Assembly (NCBI RefSeq): GCF_023218075.1
Contig: NZ_JALPTB010000030.1
Span: 1-64,000 of the forward strand
Source: Rhodococcus sp. HM1
GTDB taxonomy: Bacteria; Actinomycetota; Actinomycetes; Mycobacteriales; Mycobacteriaceae
Length of the DNA: 64,000 bases
Direction of reading: 5' to 3'
The notes under the pieces were generated by a model. It did not search any database and was not told where the DNA came from. It was given only the letters and a program-made list of their open reading frames with translations. Each line of letters begins with the position of its first letter. Position 1 is the first letter of the stretch. Both the position numbers and the translations under genes were made by a program. Of the stretch, positions 14,541 through 22,268 are shown in pieces.

Positions 14541-14580
14541 GTGTGCCTTTGTGGCGGTGGGAGCCGCCACAAAGGCACAC
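14541..14580. repeat. 40-bp perfect palindrome, copy 2
   Basis: The arms GTGTGCCTTTGTGGCGG (14541-14557) and CCGCCACAAAGGCACAC (14564-14580) pair at all 17 positions around TGGGAG. It starts 8 nt after the ABC-F stop and is probably its terminator. It matches the element at 6691-6730 at 35 of 40 bases. Confidence 0.75.
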
Positions 14581-14598
14581 GGGCGGCGCAGCCGCCTC

Positions 14599-14629
14599 TT
14601 GACCTCGAGTCGACTCGAGGTCGCACGAT
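14599..14629 (+). promoter_or_regulatory. MerR/SoxR-like promoter with 22-bp operator
   Basis: A perfect 22-bp palindrome made of GACCTCGAGTC and its complement GACTCGAGGTC occupies 14601-14622. TTGACC (14599-14604) overlaps its left edge, and CACGAT (14624-14629) sits exactly 19 bp downstream as a poor -10. A long 19-bp spacer filled by a dyad is the hallmark of MerR-family promoters, and the CCTCgAGt...aCTcGAGG core resembles the SoxR box. No merR gene lies nearby. Confidence 0.6.
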
Positions 14630-14666
14630 GAGTCGTGTCAGCAGACAACACTCATCAGGAGGATCG

Positions 14667-15095
14667 ATGTCCACAACCGAAACATCCAGTTCCTCAACAG
14701 TTCTGCGCCGATCGTGGACGACCGGGCGGCCTGTCGTCGTGGTCGCCGCGGTCGCGGGAGCGCTCGTGCTCAACCTCGTCCTGTGGCTGATCGGCCTGGC
14801 TGCGGGTGGTTCGTTCGAGCACACCGACGCCGGCGCGACCGTCAGTGCCGCACCCGGCGGCGTCGTACTCATGACCGTGGTGCCCCTGGGCATCGGACTC
14901 ACGGTCGCGGTCCTGCTCGGTCTGTGGTGGCGAGGATTCCTGCGGATCGCCCAGGTGGTGGGCGCGTTGCTGCCGCTCGCCACGATCGCGGGCACGCTCT
15001 CGGCGGACTTCGACACGGCCAGCACCGTGACGCTCACCCTTATGCACGTGGTGATCGCCGTCGTCGCCGTCGTCGCGCTCGAAAAAGTGCGCTGA
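14667..15095 (+). CDS. DUF6069-type four-helix membrane protein
   Basis: A 142-residue protein with a short polar, serine/threonine-rich N-terminus and four predicted membrane helices (about 25-48, 68-90, 95-115 and 122-140). The general look, including VLMTVVPLGIGLTVAVLLG followed by LPLATIAGTLSADFDT, fits the actinobacterial DUF6069 family. ATG 14667 follows a strong AGGAGG. It is expressed alone behind the MerR/SoxR-like promoter and ends at a terminator. The function is unknown; the promoter suggests induction by a metal, redox agent or drug. Confidence 0.75.
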   Translation: MSTTETSSSSTVLRRSWTTGRPVVVVAAVAGALVLNLVLWLIGLAAGGSFEHTDAGATVSAAPGGVVLMTVVPLGIGLTVAVLLGLWWRGFLRIAQVVGALLPLATIAGTLSADFDTASTVTLTLMHVVIAVVAVVALEKVR

Positions 15096-15103
15096 AACGC
15101 CGA

Positions 15104-15141
15104 GTGCGTCCTTCGAGCCCCCATCGGCCCGAAGGACGCAC
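15104..15141. terminator. Terminator between convergent genes
   Basis: A perfect 12-bp stem, GTGCGTCCTTCG (15104-15115) and CGAAGGACGCAC (15130-15141), with a 14-nt loop. It lies between the stops of the DUF6069 gene and the acyl-CoA dehydrogenase gene. Confidence 0.7.
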
Positions 15142-15155
15142 CGGCGCCCGACTGC

Positions 15156-16310
15156 TTACAGCCCCAGCAGCTTGCTGATGATCTCGTTCATGATCTCGGT
15201 GGTGCCGCCACCGATACCGAGGACGCGGGCGTCGCGGAAGTGCCGCTCGACCTCGCTCTCGCGCATCAGACCGATACCGCCGGCGAGCTGAACGGCCTCC
15301 ATCACGGCCTTGTCGCAGACCTTCACTGCGTTGTTCTTCGCCATCGACGTTTCGAGCAGCATGCCCTCGCCGTTGACCCAGCGCTCCGCGACGGAACGGC
15401 AGAACGTATGCGCCGCAGTGATTTCGGTGGCCAGGTCGGCCAGGCGGTGACGCACCACCTGACGCTTGGACAGCGGGCGGCCCATCGTCTCGCGGGACTT
15501 GACCCACTCGACCGTCAGGTCGAAGCAGCGCTGAGCGGTCGCGACCGCCTGGAACGCGAGCGACAGCCGCTCACCCTGGAACTGCTGCGCGATCTGGCCG
15601 AACGCCGAGTTCTCGACGCCGACAAGGTTTTCCACGGGCACGCGCACGTCGTCGTAGAACAGCTCGGCGGTGTCCGAGCACAGCCAGCCCATCTTGTCGA
15701 GCTTGCGGGACACCGTGAATCCCGGTGTGTCCGTGGGCACGACGATCAGCGAAATACCGCCGGCACCGGCGTCGCCGGTGCGCACCGCGGTGGTGACGAA
15801 GTCGGCGCGGGTACCGGAGGTGATGTACAGCTTCGAGCCGTTGATCACGTACTCGTCGCCGTCGCGGCGCGCGGTGGTGCGGATGTTCGCCACGTCGGAG
15901 CCGCCGCTGGGCTCGGTGATCGCGAGCGATCCGATGAGCCGGCCCTCGAGCGCGGGACGGGCGAACCGGTCGATGAGATCGGTGTTGCCCGACGCGACGA
16001 TGTGCGGAGTCGCGATGCCGTGGCTGAACAGGGCCGAGATCAATCCGGACGAGCCGCCCGCGAGGATGATCTCCTCGAGGATCGCGAGCATGTCGAGCGG
16101 GTTGCCGCCGGAGCCGCCGTGCTCCTCGGCGACGGACGCGCCCAGCAGGCCCGCGTCGGCGGCCTTGCGGTGCAGCTCCCGCGGAATCGCGCCCTCACGT
16201 TCCCAGGTGTCGATGTGGGGGACGATCTCCTTGCGCGTGAAGTCGGCGGCGAGCTGCCGCAGCGCCTTCCGCTCGTCGGTGTCCCAGCGCAGGATTTCGG
16301 TGGTGGTCAC
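15156..16310 (-). CDS. Acyl-CoA dehydrogenase
   Basis: A 384-residue flavoprotein that would oxidise acyl-CoA to enoyl-CoA, passing electrons to ETF. Conserved segments include AITEPSGGSDVANIRTTA (FAD/substrate binding) and LYITSGTRADFVTTAVRTG. The C-terminal QLAGGIGLMRESEVERHFRD resembles the dehydrogenase FAD-binding tail; RDARVLGIGGGTTEIMNEII is the usual end of the family. GTG 16310 lies 2 nt after the upstream crotonase stop, so the two are translationally coupled. Third gene of a thiolase-crotonase-dehydrogenase operon; chain length or branching of the substrate cannot be read from sequence. Confidence 0.93.
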   Translation of the reverse strand: MTTTEILRWDTDERKALRQLAADFTRKEIVPHIDTWEREGAIPRELHRKAADAGLLGASVAEEHGGSGGNPLDMLAILEEIILAGGSSGLISALFSHGIATPHIVASGNTDLIDRFARPALEGRLIGSLAITEPSGGSDVANIRTTARRDGDEYVINGSKLYITSGTRADFVTTAVRTGDAGAGGISLIVVPTDTPGFTVSRKLDKMGWLCSDTAELFYDDVRVPVENLVGVENSAFGQIAQQFQGERLSLAFQAVATAQRCFDLTVEWVKSRETMGRPLSKRQVVRHRLADLATEITAAHTFCRSVAERWVNGEGMLLETSMAKNNAVKVCDKAVMEAVQLAGGIGLMRESEVERHFRDARVLGIGGGTTEIMNEIISKLLGL

Positions 16311-16312
16311 GG

Positions 16313-17107
16313 TTATTCGCCCTTCCAGACGGGTGCGCGCTTCTGCATGAAGGCCATGACGCCTTCGAGGGTGTCGGCGCTGGTGGTGAGACGCGCGAGC
16401 GCTTTGTCGGTGAGTTCCCAGGACTGATCCTCGGCGGCGATGTTGCCGTCGACGATGCCGCGGGCGACGGTCTTGCTGGCCTGCACGGCCAGGGGAGCGC
16501 CGGCCGCGACGTCCTCGGCGAGCGCCAGGGCGGTGGACAGCACGTCCGTCTGCGGCACCACGCGGTTGACGAGGCCCCACCGCAGCGCGTCCTGCGCGGA
16601 CATCGGCTTGCCCGTGAGGATCAGCTCCATCGCGACCGCGCGCGGGATGGCCTGGCCGATGCGGAACACGCCGCCGGCACCGGCGATGAGCCCGCGATGC
16701 ACCTCGGGCAGACCGAATTCGGCGCTGTCCGCGGCGACGACGAGATCGCTCGCCAGCGCGAGTTCGGTGCCGCCACCGAGCGCGGTGCCGTTCACCGCGG
16801 CGATCACCGGCTTGCGGATGTGGTGCTTGACCACACCGGCGAAGCCCCAGTGCGCGGTCTCGGGCGGGGTGACGCCGTCGGGTCCGGAGGTGCCGAGGGC
16901 CTTGAGGTCGGCGCCGCCGCAGAACACGCTGTCGCCGGCACCGGTGAGCACGACCACCCGCACGCTGTTGTCTTCGTCGGCGCGCTCCCACGCCTCGCCG
17001 AGGCCCTGGTGCACCTCCGCGTTGATGCTGTTGGCGGCGCGGGGACGGTTGATGGTGACGAGCAGGGTGTGGTCCCGCTGCTCGACGAGAACGACCGGTT
17101 CGGTCAC
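16313..17107 (-). CDS. Enoyl-CoA hydratase/isomerase (crotonase family)
   Basis: A 264-residue crotonase-fold protein. The oxyanion-hole segments CGGADLKALG and NGTALGGGTELALASD are present, and both likely catalytic glutamates are kept (GGTELALAS and LPEVHRGL). It would hydrate or isomerise a trans-2-enoyl-CoA in beta-oxidation. The GTG start overlaps the thiolase-like gene's TGA by 4 bp, giving tight coupling. The specific substrate is unknown. Confidence 0.92.
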   Translation of the reverse strand: MTEPVVLVEQRDHTLLVTINRPRAANSINAEVHQGLGEAWERADEDNSVRVVVLTGAGDSVFCGGADLKALGTSGPDGVTPPETAHWGFAGVVKHHIRKPVIAAVNGTALGGGTELALASDLVVAADSAEFGLPEVHRGLIAGAGGVFRIGQAIPRAVAMELILTGKPMSAQDALRWGLVNRVVPQTDVLSTALALAEDVAAGAPLAVQASKTVARGIVDGNIAAEDQSWELTDKALARLTTSADTLEGVMAFMQKRAPVWKGE

Positions 17108-18627
17108 GATGCGGACTCCTCGGAGGGTTGATCGACGAGAGTGATGGTGAGCGCGCCGCCGGCGTCGGCGACGCGGAGGGTCTGCCCGATGAGTGCGGGG
17201 CCGGTCGCGAGGATCGCGGCGCCCGCGGCGTCGGTGTGCCCGGCGACGCGGCGGCCGTCGGGGGTGAGGCCGATGAGGAAGCCGGTGGCCGGATTGCCGT
17301 CACGTCCGTATTCGGCTGTGGCGGTGACGACTTCGACCTCACCCTCGTAGTCGCGGGCGGCTTCGGGTGCGGTCGCCGGCAGCAGTACCGGTTCCGGATC
17401 GCCGATGTAGCCGTCGGTGTGCGGCGCCGCGGCGAGGATGACGGTGTGCTGGTACGTCAGGTAACCGCCGTTGCCGTGCACGAGGGCGAGCTCGCCGTCG
17501 GTGCGCAGCCGTCGCGCGACCGCGACGATCGAGTGCAGCGTGTAGCTGTTGAGCGGTCCGCCGAAGAACGAGTGCCCGCCGGTGACGCTGGGCACGGTCT
17601 CGCGCGGCAGCCCGAGGTGTTCGACGAGCAGCTTCGGTACCACAGGGAAGCAGCTGTAGGCGTCGACGATGTCGAGGTCGCGGGCCTTGATGTCGGCGCG
17701 GGACAGGGTGCGGGCCAGGGCGTCGGCGAGCGCGGCCGAGCGGCCGAACTCGGCGCGGGCGAGCACGTCGGCGGGTTCGGTGGCGCCGGCGCCGCCCCAC
17801 ACGTACACGATCCTGTCCTCGTCGATGCCGAGGTCACGGGCGGCGGCGAGGGACGTGACCACGACCGCGGCGGCCTGGTCGACGAACGGCATCGCGTTCA
17901 TCAGCAGCGGGTACGGATCGGTCACCATCCGGTTGCGGGGACCGGGGGTGGCGATGTCCTCGGCGGTGCGCAGGTCCGGGTTCCACGCGGCCGGGTTGGT
18001 GGCGGCGATCTCGGAGAACGCCGCGTACAGCCGGGCGGACCAGGCGACGGATTCGTCGTGCCCGTGCCCGGCCTCGAAGCTGAGCCGGTTCTCGAACAGG
18101 GGATAGACCCGGGTCGGGGCGATCATCGCGGCGCGCTGCATGGCGAGGCTGCCCAGGTCGTCCGGGTCGAACGCGGGCGGGCCGCCGGGCGCGGTGGTCC
18201 AGCCGAGTGCGGCGGGGTCGGTGCCGGACTTGGCCGCACCGGTGACCGACGCCTGCGCTTCACCGCCGACGAGCAGCGCGATCGAGCTCGTGCCTGCGGC
18301 GATGTCGTGGGCGATCCGGTCGAGCAGCGCCGCGGGCCAGTGCCCACCGATCGGCGTGGTCGAGGTGCGGTCGGGGTTTGCTCCCAGGCGGTCGGCGAGC
18401 AGGCCCGGCAGGTCGTCGTACGCCCAGCTCGCGGTCTTGACGGCGCGGATCGTGTCGACCCGGGCGGCGAGGGCCGCGGAGTCGGCGACGCCGGTGTCGG
18501 CGAGGGCCGCGGTGGTGGCCTCGTGGATCAGGTCGAGCGGTTCGCGGGGGTCGGCGGGGGAGCCGGCACGACCGGATCGGAGGTCGCCGACACCGATCAC
18601 GACCGGTACACGGGTGGGGTCTGCCAT
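17104..18627 (-). CDS. Thiolase-like protein with C-terminal OB-like domain
   Basis: A 507-residue thiolase-superfamily protein, longer than the usual about 390. The C-terminal active-site cysteine (DAYSCFPVVP) and histidine motif (GGHSFFGGPLNSY) are visible. The N-terminal segment that carries the acyl-accepting cysteine in true thiolases reads IALLVGGEAQASVTG here, with no cysteine nearby. The last about 80 residues resemble a small beta domain (ATGFLIGLTPDGRRVAGH). This matches the thiolase-like/SCP-x-like proteins of mycobacteria rather than a standard acetyltransferase. ATG 18627, first gene of the acyl-CoA operon, divergent from tetR across an operator. Confidence 0.82.
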   Translation of the reverse strand: MADPTRVPVVIGVGDLRSGRAGSPADPREPLDLIHEATTAALADTGVADSAALAARVDTIRAVKTASWAYDDLPGLLADRLGANPDRTSTTPIGGHWPAALLDRIAHDIAAGTSSIALLVGGEAQASVTGAAKSGTDPAALGWTTAPGGPPAFDPDDLGSLAMQRAAMIAPTRVYPLFENRLSFEAGHGHDESVAWSARLYAAFSEIAATNPAAWNPDLRTAEDIATPGPRNRMVTDPYPLLMNAMPFVDQAAAVVVTSLAAARDLGIDEDRIVYVWGGAGATEPADVLARAEFGRSAALADALARTLSRADIKARDLDIVDAYSCFPVVPKLLVEHLGLPRETVPSVTGGHSFFGGPLNSYTLHSIVAVARRLRTDGELALVHGNGGYLTYQHTVILAAAPHTDGYIGDPEPVLLPATAPEAARDYEGEVEVVTATAEYGRDGNPATGFLIGLTPDGRRVAGHTDAAGAAILATGPALIGQTLRVADAGGALTITLVDQPSEESAS

Positions 18628-18672
18628 CACTGTCCTTAGGGAAGACGCGGTGTTGAACTGACCGAAGAGTAA

Positions 18673-18693
18673 TACGGACTGATCCAGTCTGTA
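18673..18693. promoter_or_regulatory. TetR-type palindromic operator
   Basis: TACGGACTG (18673-18681) and CAGTCTGTA (18685-18693) form an inverted repeat with one mismatch around a 3-nt centre. It lies in the 96-bp space between the thiolase-like operon and tetR, next to AT-rich promoter-like sequence. It is well placed for the adjacent TetR protein to control both directions. Confidence 0.65.
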
Positions 18694-18723
18694 AATAATT
18701 CCGAGGTCTGGCACACTGCCGGT

Positions 18724-19338
18724 GTGACCGAAGCATCACCCCGACGCCGTGGCCGGCCGCGCGACGCCGACCTCGAGGACCGCGTGTTCGACGCCGTGCT
18801 CGAGGTCTACTCCGAGACGAGCTGGCGCGGCTTCACCCTCGACGCCGTGGGCCGCCGGGCCCGCGTCGGCCGCGCCGCCCTGTACCGGCGATGGGATTCG
18901 AAGGACGATCTGCTCGTGCAGGCCCTCGAGGCCCGCAGCCCGCTGCCGGACCCGATCGACACCGGCAGCCTGCGCGCGGACCTGGTCGAGCTCGCCGGTC
19001 AGCTGCTCCGCGGTTACCGCACCACCTCCGGGCTGGTGAGCCTGCGTGTCGCGCTCGACGCGCGCGCCCATCCGGAGCTGCTCGCCCGGCTCACCGACAC
19101 GCTCAACCGCAGCCGGGTGCTCGCGGCGCGCACCATCGTGCACCGCGCGGTCGCCCGCGGTGAACTGCGCGCCGACACGTCCGTGACCCTGCTGCTCGAG
19201 ATGGTCACCGGGGCGGTGCTCAGTCACGTGCTGTTCGCCCTCGGGACCCCGGCCACCGCAGCCGAGGACGAGGCGTACGCGGAGACCATCGTCGACGCGA
19301 CCATCCTGGCACTGGCCCCGCCGCGGCCGAACCGATAG
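18724..19338 (+). CDS. TetR-family regulator of the acyl-CoA operon
   Basis: A 204-residue TetR protein with a basic N-terminus (RRRGRPRDADLEDRV) and an HTH at about 30-60 (FTLDAVGRRARVGRAALYRRW). The ligand domain is C-terminal and divergent. It is transcribed away from the thiolase-crotonase-dehydrogenase operon across a shared palindrome, the usual arrangement for a local repressor released by an acyl-CoA. That role is inferred from position. Confidence 0.92.
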   Translation: MTEASPRRRGRPRDADLEDRVFDAVLEVYSETSWRGFTLDAVGRRARVGRAALYRRWDSKDDLLVQALEARSPLPDPIDTGSLRADLVELAGQLLRGYRTTSGLVSLRVALDARAHPELLARLTDTLNRSRVLAARTIVHRAVARGELRADTSVTLLLEMVTGAVLSHVLFALGTPATAAEDEAYAETIVDATILALAPPRPNR

Positions 19339-19504
19339 CACGGCGACACGGACCGGACGCGGTGAACGGGCGACAACGACGGCGACGTAACCGAACTGCA
19401 ATCGAATTGCCCGGCGAGCCTCCGAAACCGATACCCCCCGACCGGAATCCGGGATAGCCTGGCTGTCAGGTACCAAAAGGTCGTACGGGCTCGGGAGGTC
19501 GGCG

Positions 19505-19987
19505 ATGGATCGGGAGGCCGTCAGTGCGATCGAGCGGGTCAAGTACCGCTATGCTCGCGCGCTCGACACCAAGGAATGGGTCGAGTTCGCGGACACACTG
19601 ACTCCGGAGGCCACCGCCGTCTACGGCGAGCATCTCAGTTTCGAATCCCGGGACGCGTTCGTGGGTTTTCTCGCGAACACGCTCGGCGCCCACGTCGTCA
19701 CCGAGCACCACTGCAGCCACCCCGAGATCGACGTCGCCCCCGACGGGAAGACCGCCACCGGGGTGTGGCTGCTCGCGGACACCGTCGTCGTGCCCGAGGA
19801 CGGGATGCTGCTGCGCGGTTCCGCGTACTACCACGACCGGTACGCGCTGTGCGACGACGGGAAATGGCGCATCTCGCACACCTCCTACGAACGGAACTGG
19901 GAGACAGTCGTTTCCCTCGACGACCTGCCGAGTTTCCGGCTCACCTCCAACCGCTGGGATCTGCTGGAGGTTCCGCGCGCATCATGA
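19505..19987 (+). CDS. SnoaL/NTF2-like protein
   Basis: A 160-residue cone-shaped alpha+beta barrel of the SnoaL-like family. The N-terminal helix (AIERVKYRYARALDTKEW) and the later strands (GSAYYHDRYALCDDGKWRISH) are characteristic. Family members include polyketide cyclases, dehydratases and non-catalytic binding proteins. A GGGAGG ribosome site lies 8 nt upstream of ATG. Its stop overlaps the start of the next VOC gene (ATGA), so the two proteins are made together. Upstream, GCAAT-cga-ATTGC (19398-19410) is a weak operator candidate. Confidence 0.85.
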   Translation: MDREAVSAIERVKYRYARALDTKEWVEFADTLTPEATAVYGEHLSFESRDAFVGFLANTLGAHVVTEHHCSHPEIDVAPDGKTATGVWLLADTVVVPEDGMLLRGSAYYHDRYALCDDGKWRISHTSYERNWETVVSLDDLPSFRLTSNRWDLLEVPRAS

Positions 19988-20415
19988 CGTTCGACGGGAT
20001 CGACTTCCCGAGACCGGGAGCGTTGCCGTATCTCACGGTCTCCGAGGCTCGCACGGCAATCGACTGGTACACAAAGGTTTTCGATGCGCAGCTCGCAGGT
20101 GACCCGGTCGTGATGGACGACGGCCGGATCGGTCATGCGGAACTGATCTTCCCCACCGGCATGGTGTATGTCGCCGAGGAGTTCCCGGAGATGGGGCTGA
20201 CCGCCGCCGAGGCGGGTTCGACGTCGGTGAGCCTGATGCTGCCGGTCGACGACACCGATGCCGTCCTGGCCCGTGCCCGCGGCGCCGGCGGCACCGTCGA
20301 ACGCTGGATCACCGAAAGCCACGGCAACCGCAACGCGACGCTGCTCGACCCGTTCGGGCACCGCTGGCTGCTCGTCGGTCCGGTCACGGGCAACCCCACC
20401 GGCGACACCCCGTAG
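19984..20415 (+). CDS. VOC-family protein (PhnB/glyoxalase-like)
   Basis: A 143-residue VOC protein with the PhnB-like pattern: PYLTVSEARTAIDWYTKVF at the start, GHAELIFPTGMVYVAEE in the middle and NATLLDPFGHRWLLV at the end. It probably forms a dimer-like fold. Whether it binds metal is uncertain. It is coupled by a 4-bp overlap to the SnoaL-like protein, which suggests a shared, still unknown, small-molecule step. Confidence 0.82.
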   Translation: MTFDGIDFPRPGALPYLTVSEARTAIDWYTKVFDAQLAGDPVVMDDGRIGHAELIFPTGMVYVAEEFPEMGLTAAEAGSTSVSLMLPVDDTDAVLARARGAGGTVERWITESHGNRNATLLDPFGHRWLLVGPVTGNPTGDTP

Positions 20416-20457
20416 CGCGCGAACACCGTGTGTCCGGCCGGTGACGACCTCGCCCGG

Positions 20458-20463
20458 TAGGCT
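20458..20463 (+). promoter_or_regulatory. -10 element of a leaderless hydrolase gene
   Basis: TAGGCT ends 7 nt before the GTG at 20471, and there is no ribosome site between. This is the same geometry as at tatD and fits leaderless transcription. Confidence 0.45.
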
Positions 20464-20470
20464 CCCGCCC

Positions 20471-21511
20471 GTGACAGAGTCGTCCTTCATTCGTGCCCGC
20501 GTCGCCAACGGCGTCGGCGAGGTGGTGCTCGATCGGCCCTCGGCGCTCAACGCCCTGGACAGTTCGATGATCCGTGACCTGTACGCGCCGCTGTCGGAGT
20601 GGCGCGACGACCCGCAGGTCACGGCGGTACTGGTGACCAGCGCCTCCGACCGCGCGTTCTGTGCGGGTGGGGACATCAAGTCGGTGCGGGACGCGGCGCT
20701 GGCCGGCGACACCGATCGGGTCCGGGCGTACTTCGCCGAGGAGTACCGGCTGGACGAGCTCGTCGCCACCTACCCCAAGCCGTACCTGGCGCTGCTCGAC
20801 GGCGTCACCATGGGCGGCGGGCTGGGCATCTCCGTCCACGGCGCGGTGCGGGTGGTGTCGGAGAACGCGATGCTCGCGATGCCCGAGACCGCGATCGGAT
20901 TCATCCCCGACGTCGGCGCGAGCCACTTCCTTCCGCGGCTGCGCGGAACCACGGCACGTTGCGACGCCGTCGGCATGTACCTGGGATTGAGCGGCGCCCG
21001 CGTGTCCGCCGGAGACGCCCTCGCGGTCGGGTTGGCCACGCACTTCGTGCCCAGCGACCGCATCGGTGCGCTCGCCGACCGCATCCGCGCGGGCGAATGG
21101 CAGGACGCTCTCGACGAGTTCGCCGAGCCGGCCCCCGAGTCGGAGCTCGCCGACCGGTTCACCGACATCGAGCAGGTATTCGGCGACGGCACCGTCGCCG
21201 ACATCGTTACGCGACTCGACGACGACACGCTCGGTGACCCCGCCTGGGCCATGCAGACCCGCGACGCGCTGCGGGCGCTGTCGCCGACGAGCCTGTACGC
21301 AACCGCCGAACTTCTGCGCCGCGGCGCCGAGAGCACCCTGAGCGAATGCTTCGCGCGGGAGCTCGACGTCGCCGTCCGGATCTGCGGCGAACCGGACTTC
21401 GCGGAGGGGGTGCGGGCCGTGCTCGTCGACAAGGACCGCAACCCGTCGTGGTCGCCGAAGACCATCGAAGACATCGACCCCGCGAGGATCGCCGCGCTCT
21501 TCGAGGACTGA
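20471..21511 (+). CDS. 3-Hydroxyisobutyryl-CoA hydrolase (crotonase superfamily)
   Basis: A 346-residue protein, longer than simple enoyl-CoA hydratases. The motif MPETAIGFIPDVGASHFLPRL-like (with glutamate and the later aspartate of PDVG) is diagnostic for 3-hydroxyisobutyryl-CoA hydrolases, which release free 3-hydroxyisobutyrate in valine degradation. CAGGDIKSVRD and DGVTMGGGLG supply the CoA and oxyanion sites. The C-terminal ECH_2 extension ends in SPKTIEDID. GTG 20471 is chosen because a -10 element is 7 nt upstream. No other valine-pathway gene is adjacent. Confidence 0.9.
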   Translation: MTESSFIRARVANGVGEVVLDRPSALNALDSSMIRDLYAPLSEWRDDPQVTAVLVTSASDRAFCAGGDIKSVRDAALAGDTDRVRAYFAEEYRLDELVATYPKPYLALLDGVTMGGGLGISVHGAVRVVSENAMLAMPETAIGFIPDVGASHFLPRLRGTTARCDAVGMYLGLSGARVSAGDALAVGLATHFVPSDRIGALADRIRAGEWQDALDEFAEPAPESELADRFTDIEQVFGDGTVADIVTRLDDDTLGDPAWAMQTRDALRALSPTSLYATAELLRRGAESTLSECFARELDVAVRICGEPDFAEGVRAVLVDKDRNPSWSPKTIEDIDPARIAALFED

Positions 21512-21522
21512 CCCCCGGGTGA

Positions 21523-21545
21523 CTGCCTCCGTCACCCGGAGGCAG
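21523..21545. terminator. Terminator between convergent genes
   Basis: CTGCCTCCG (21523-21531) and CGGAGGCAG (21537-21545) form a 9-bp stem with a TCACC loop, 12 nt after the hydrolase stop. Part of the arm (CACCCGGAGGC) recurs at 21559-21569. Confidence 0.65.
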
Positions 21546-21579
21546 GAGTCGATTCAGCCACCCGGAGGCGGGAGTTCGT

Positions 21580-22176
21580 TCAGCGCGTGGGGCGCTGCGG
21601 TGCCTGCAGGTCCACGACGATCGGCTGCCCGCCGAGGGTGGCATGGATCTCCGGCTTCTCGAGACCACCGGCGAGCAGGTACTCACCGAGCAGGCTCAGC
21701 AGTTCGTCGTTGTCGACGGTCGGGTCCGAGGCGTGACTGCGGTGGGTCCGGGTGGCCAGCTCGCCGTGCGCGAGCCGCGCGGCGATCCGTACCGACGCCT
21801 GCCCCATCGAGTTGCGGCGTGCCGGGCCGACCGCCGGCCCGCCCGTCGGCAGGCTGCCGAGTTCGGTCGTGGTGGCCGGCGTTGCGCCGATGCCGTTGCT
21901 GCTCGTGCCGTTCGTGCTGGTGCTGCTCACCGGGGATGTCCCTTCCGTAGTGGTGCCGGCGCCCACCCCGCCGGCCGGGTTGCGATCGGATGCATGACTG
22001 ACCTCGGCGTGCGGGCCGGGGCTGCTCGTCATCGGGGTGCTGCTCGGGAGCGGCGTGCTGGGCAGCGGATAGATGAAGGTCCCCGAGCGCTTCGGCGAAT
22101 CGTTCCGCTTGACGGAACCGGTGCGGGCGCGCGCGGGTCTCCCGCCCGGCCCGACGGCCGAGGTGTCGTCGTTCAT
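21580..22176 (-). CDS. Hypothetical protein with disordered N-terminal half
   Basis: A 198-residue protein that I do not recognise. Residues 1 to about 120 are rich in Ser, Thr, Pro, Gly and Ala and look disordered. The last about 70 ([43 protein letters not shown]) look like a small helical/beta domain. AGGAG lies 7 nt upstream of ATG, supporting translation. It sits 92 bp downstream of prfC on the same strand. No signal peptide or membrane segment is seen. Confidence 0.6.
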   Translation of the reverse strand: MNDDTSAVGPGGRPARARTGSVKRNDSPKRSGTFIYPLPSTPLPSSTPMTSSPGPHAEVSHASDRNPAGGVGAGTTTEGTSPVSSTSTNGTSSNGIGATPATTTELGSLPTGGPAVGPARRNSMGQASVRIAARLAHGELATRTHRSHASDPTVDNDELLSLLGEYLLAGGLEKPEIHATLGGQPIVVDLQAPQRPTR

Positions 22177-22268
22177 CCACAGCTCCTGAAAATCCCCCGA
22201 GCCAGCGTCAGCTCGACGGCAGGAAAATACCAGTAATCGGAGTCACATGCACTACCGCTGCAACAACC

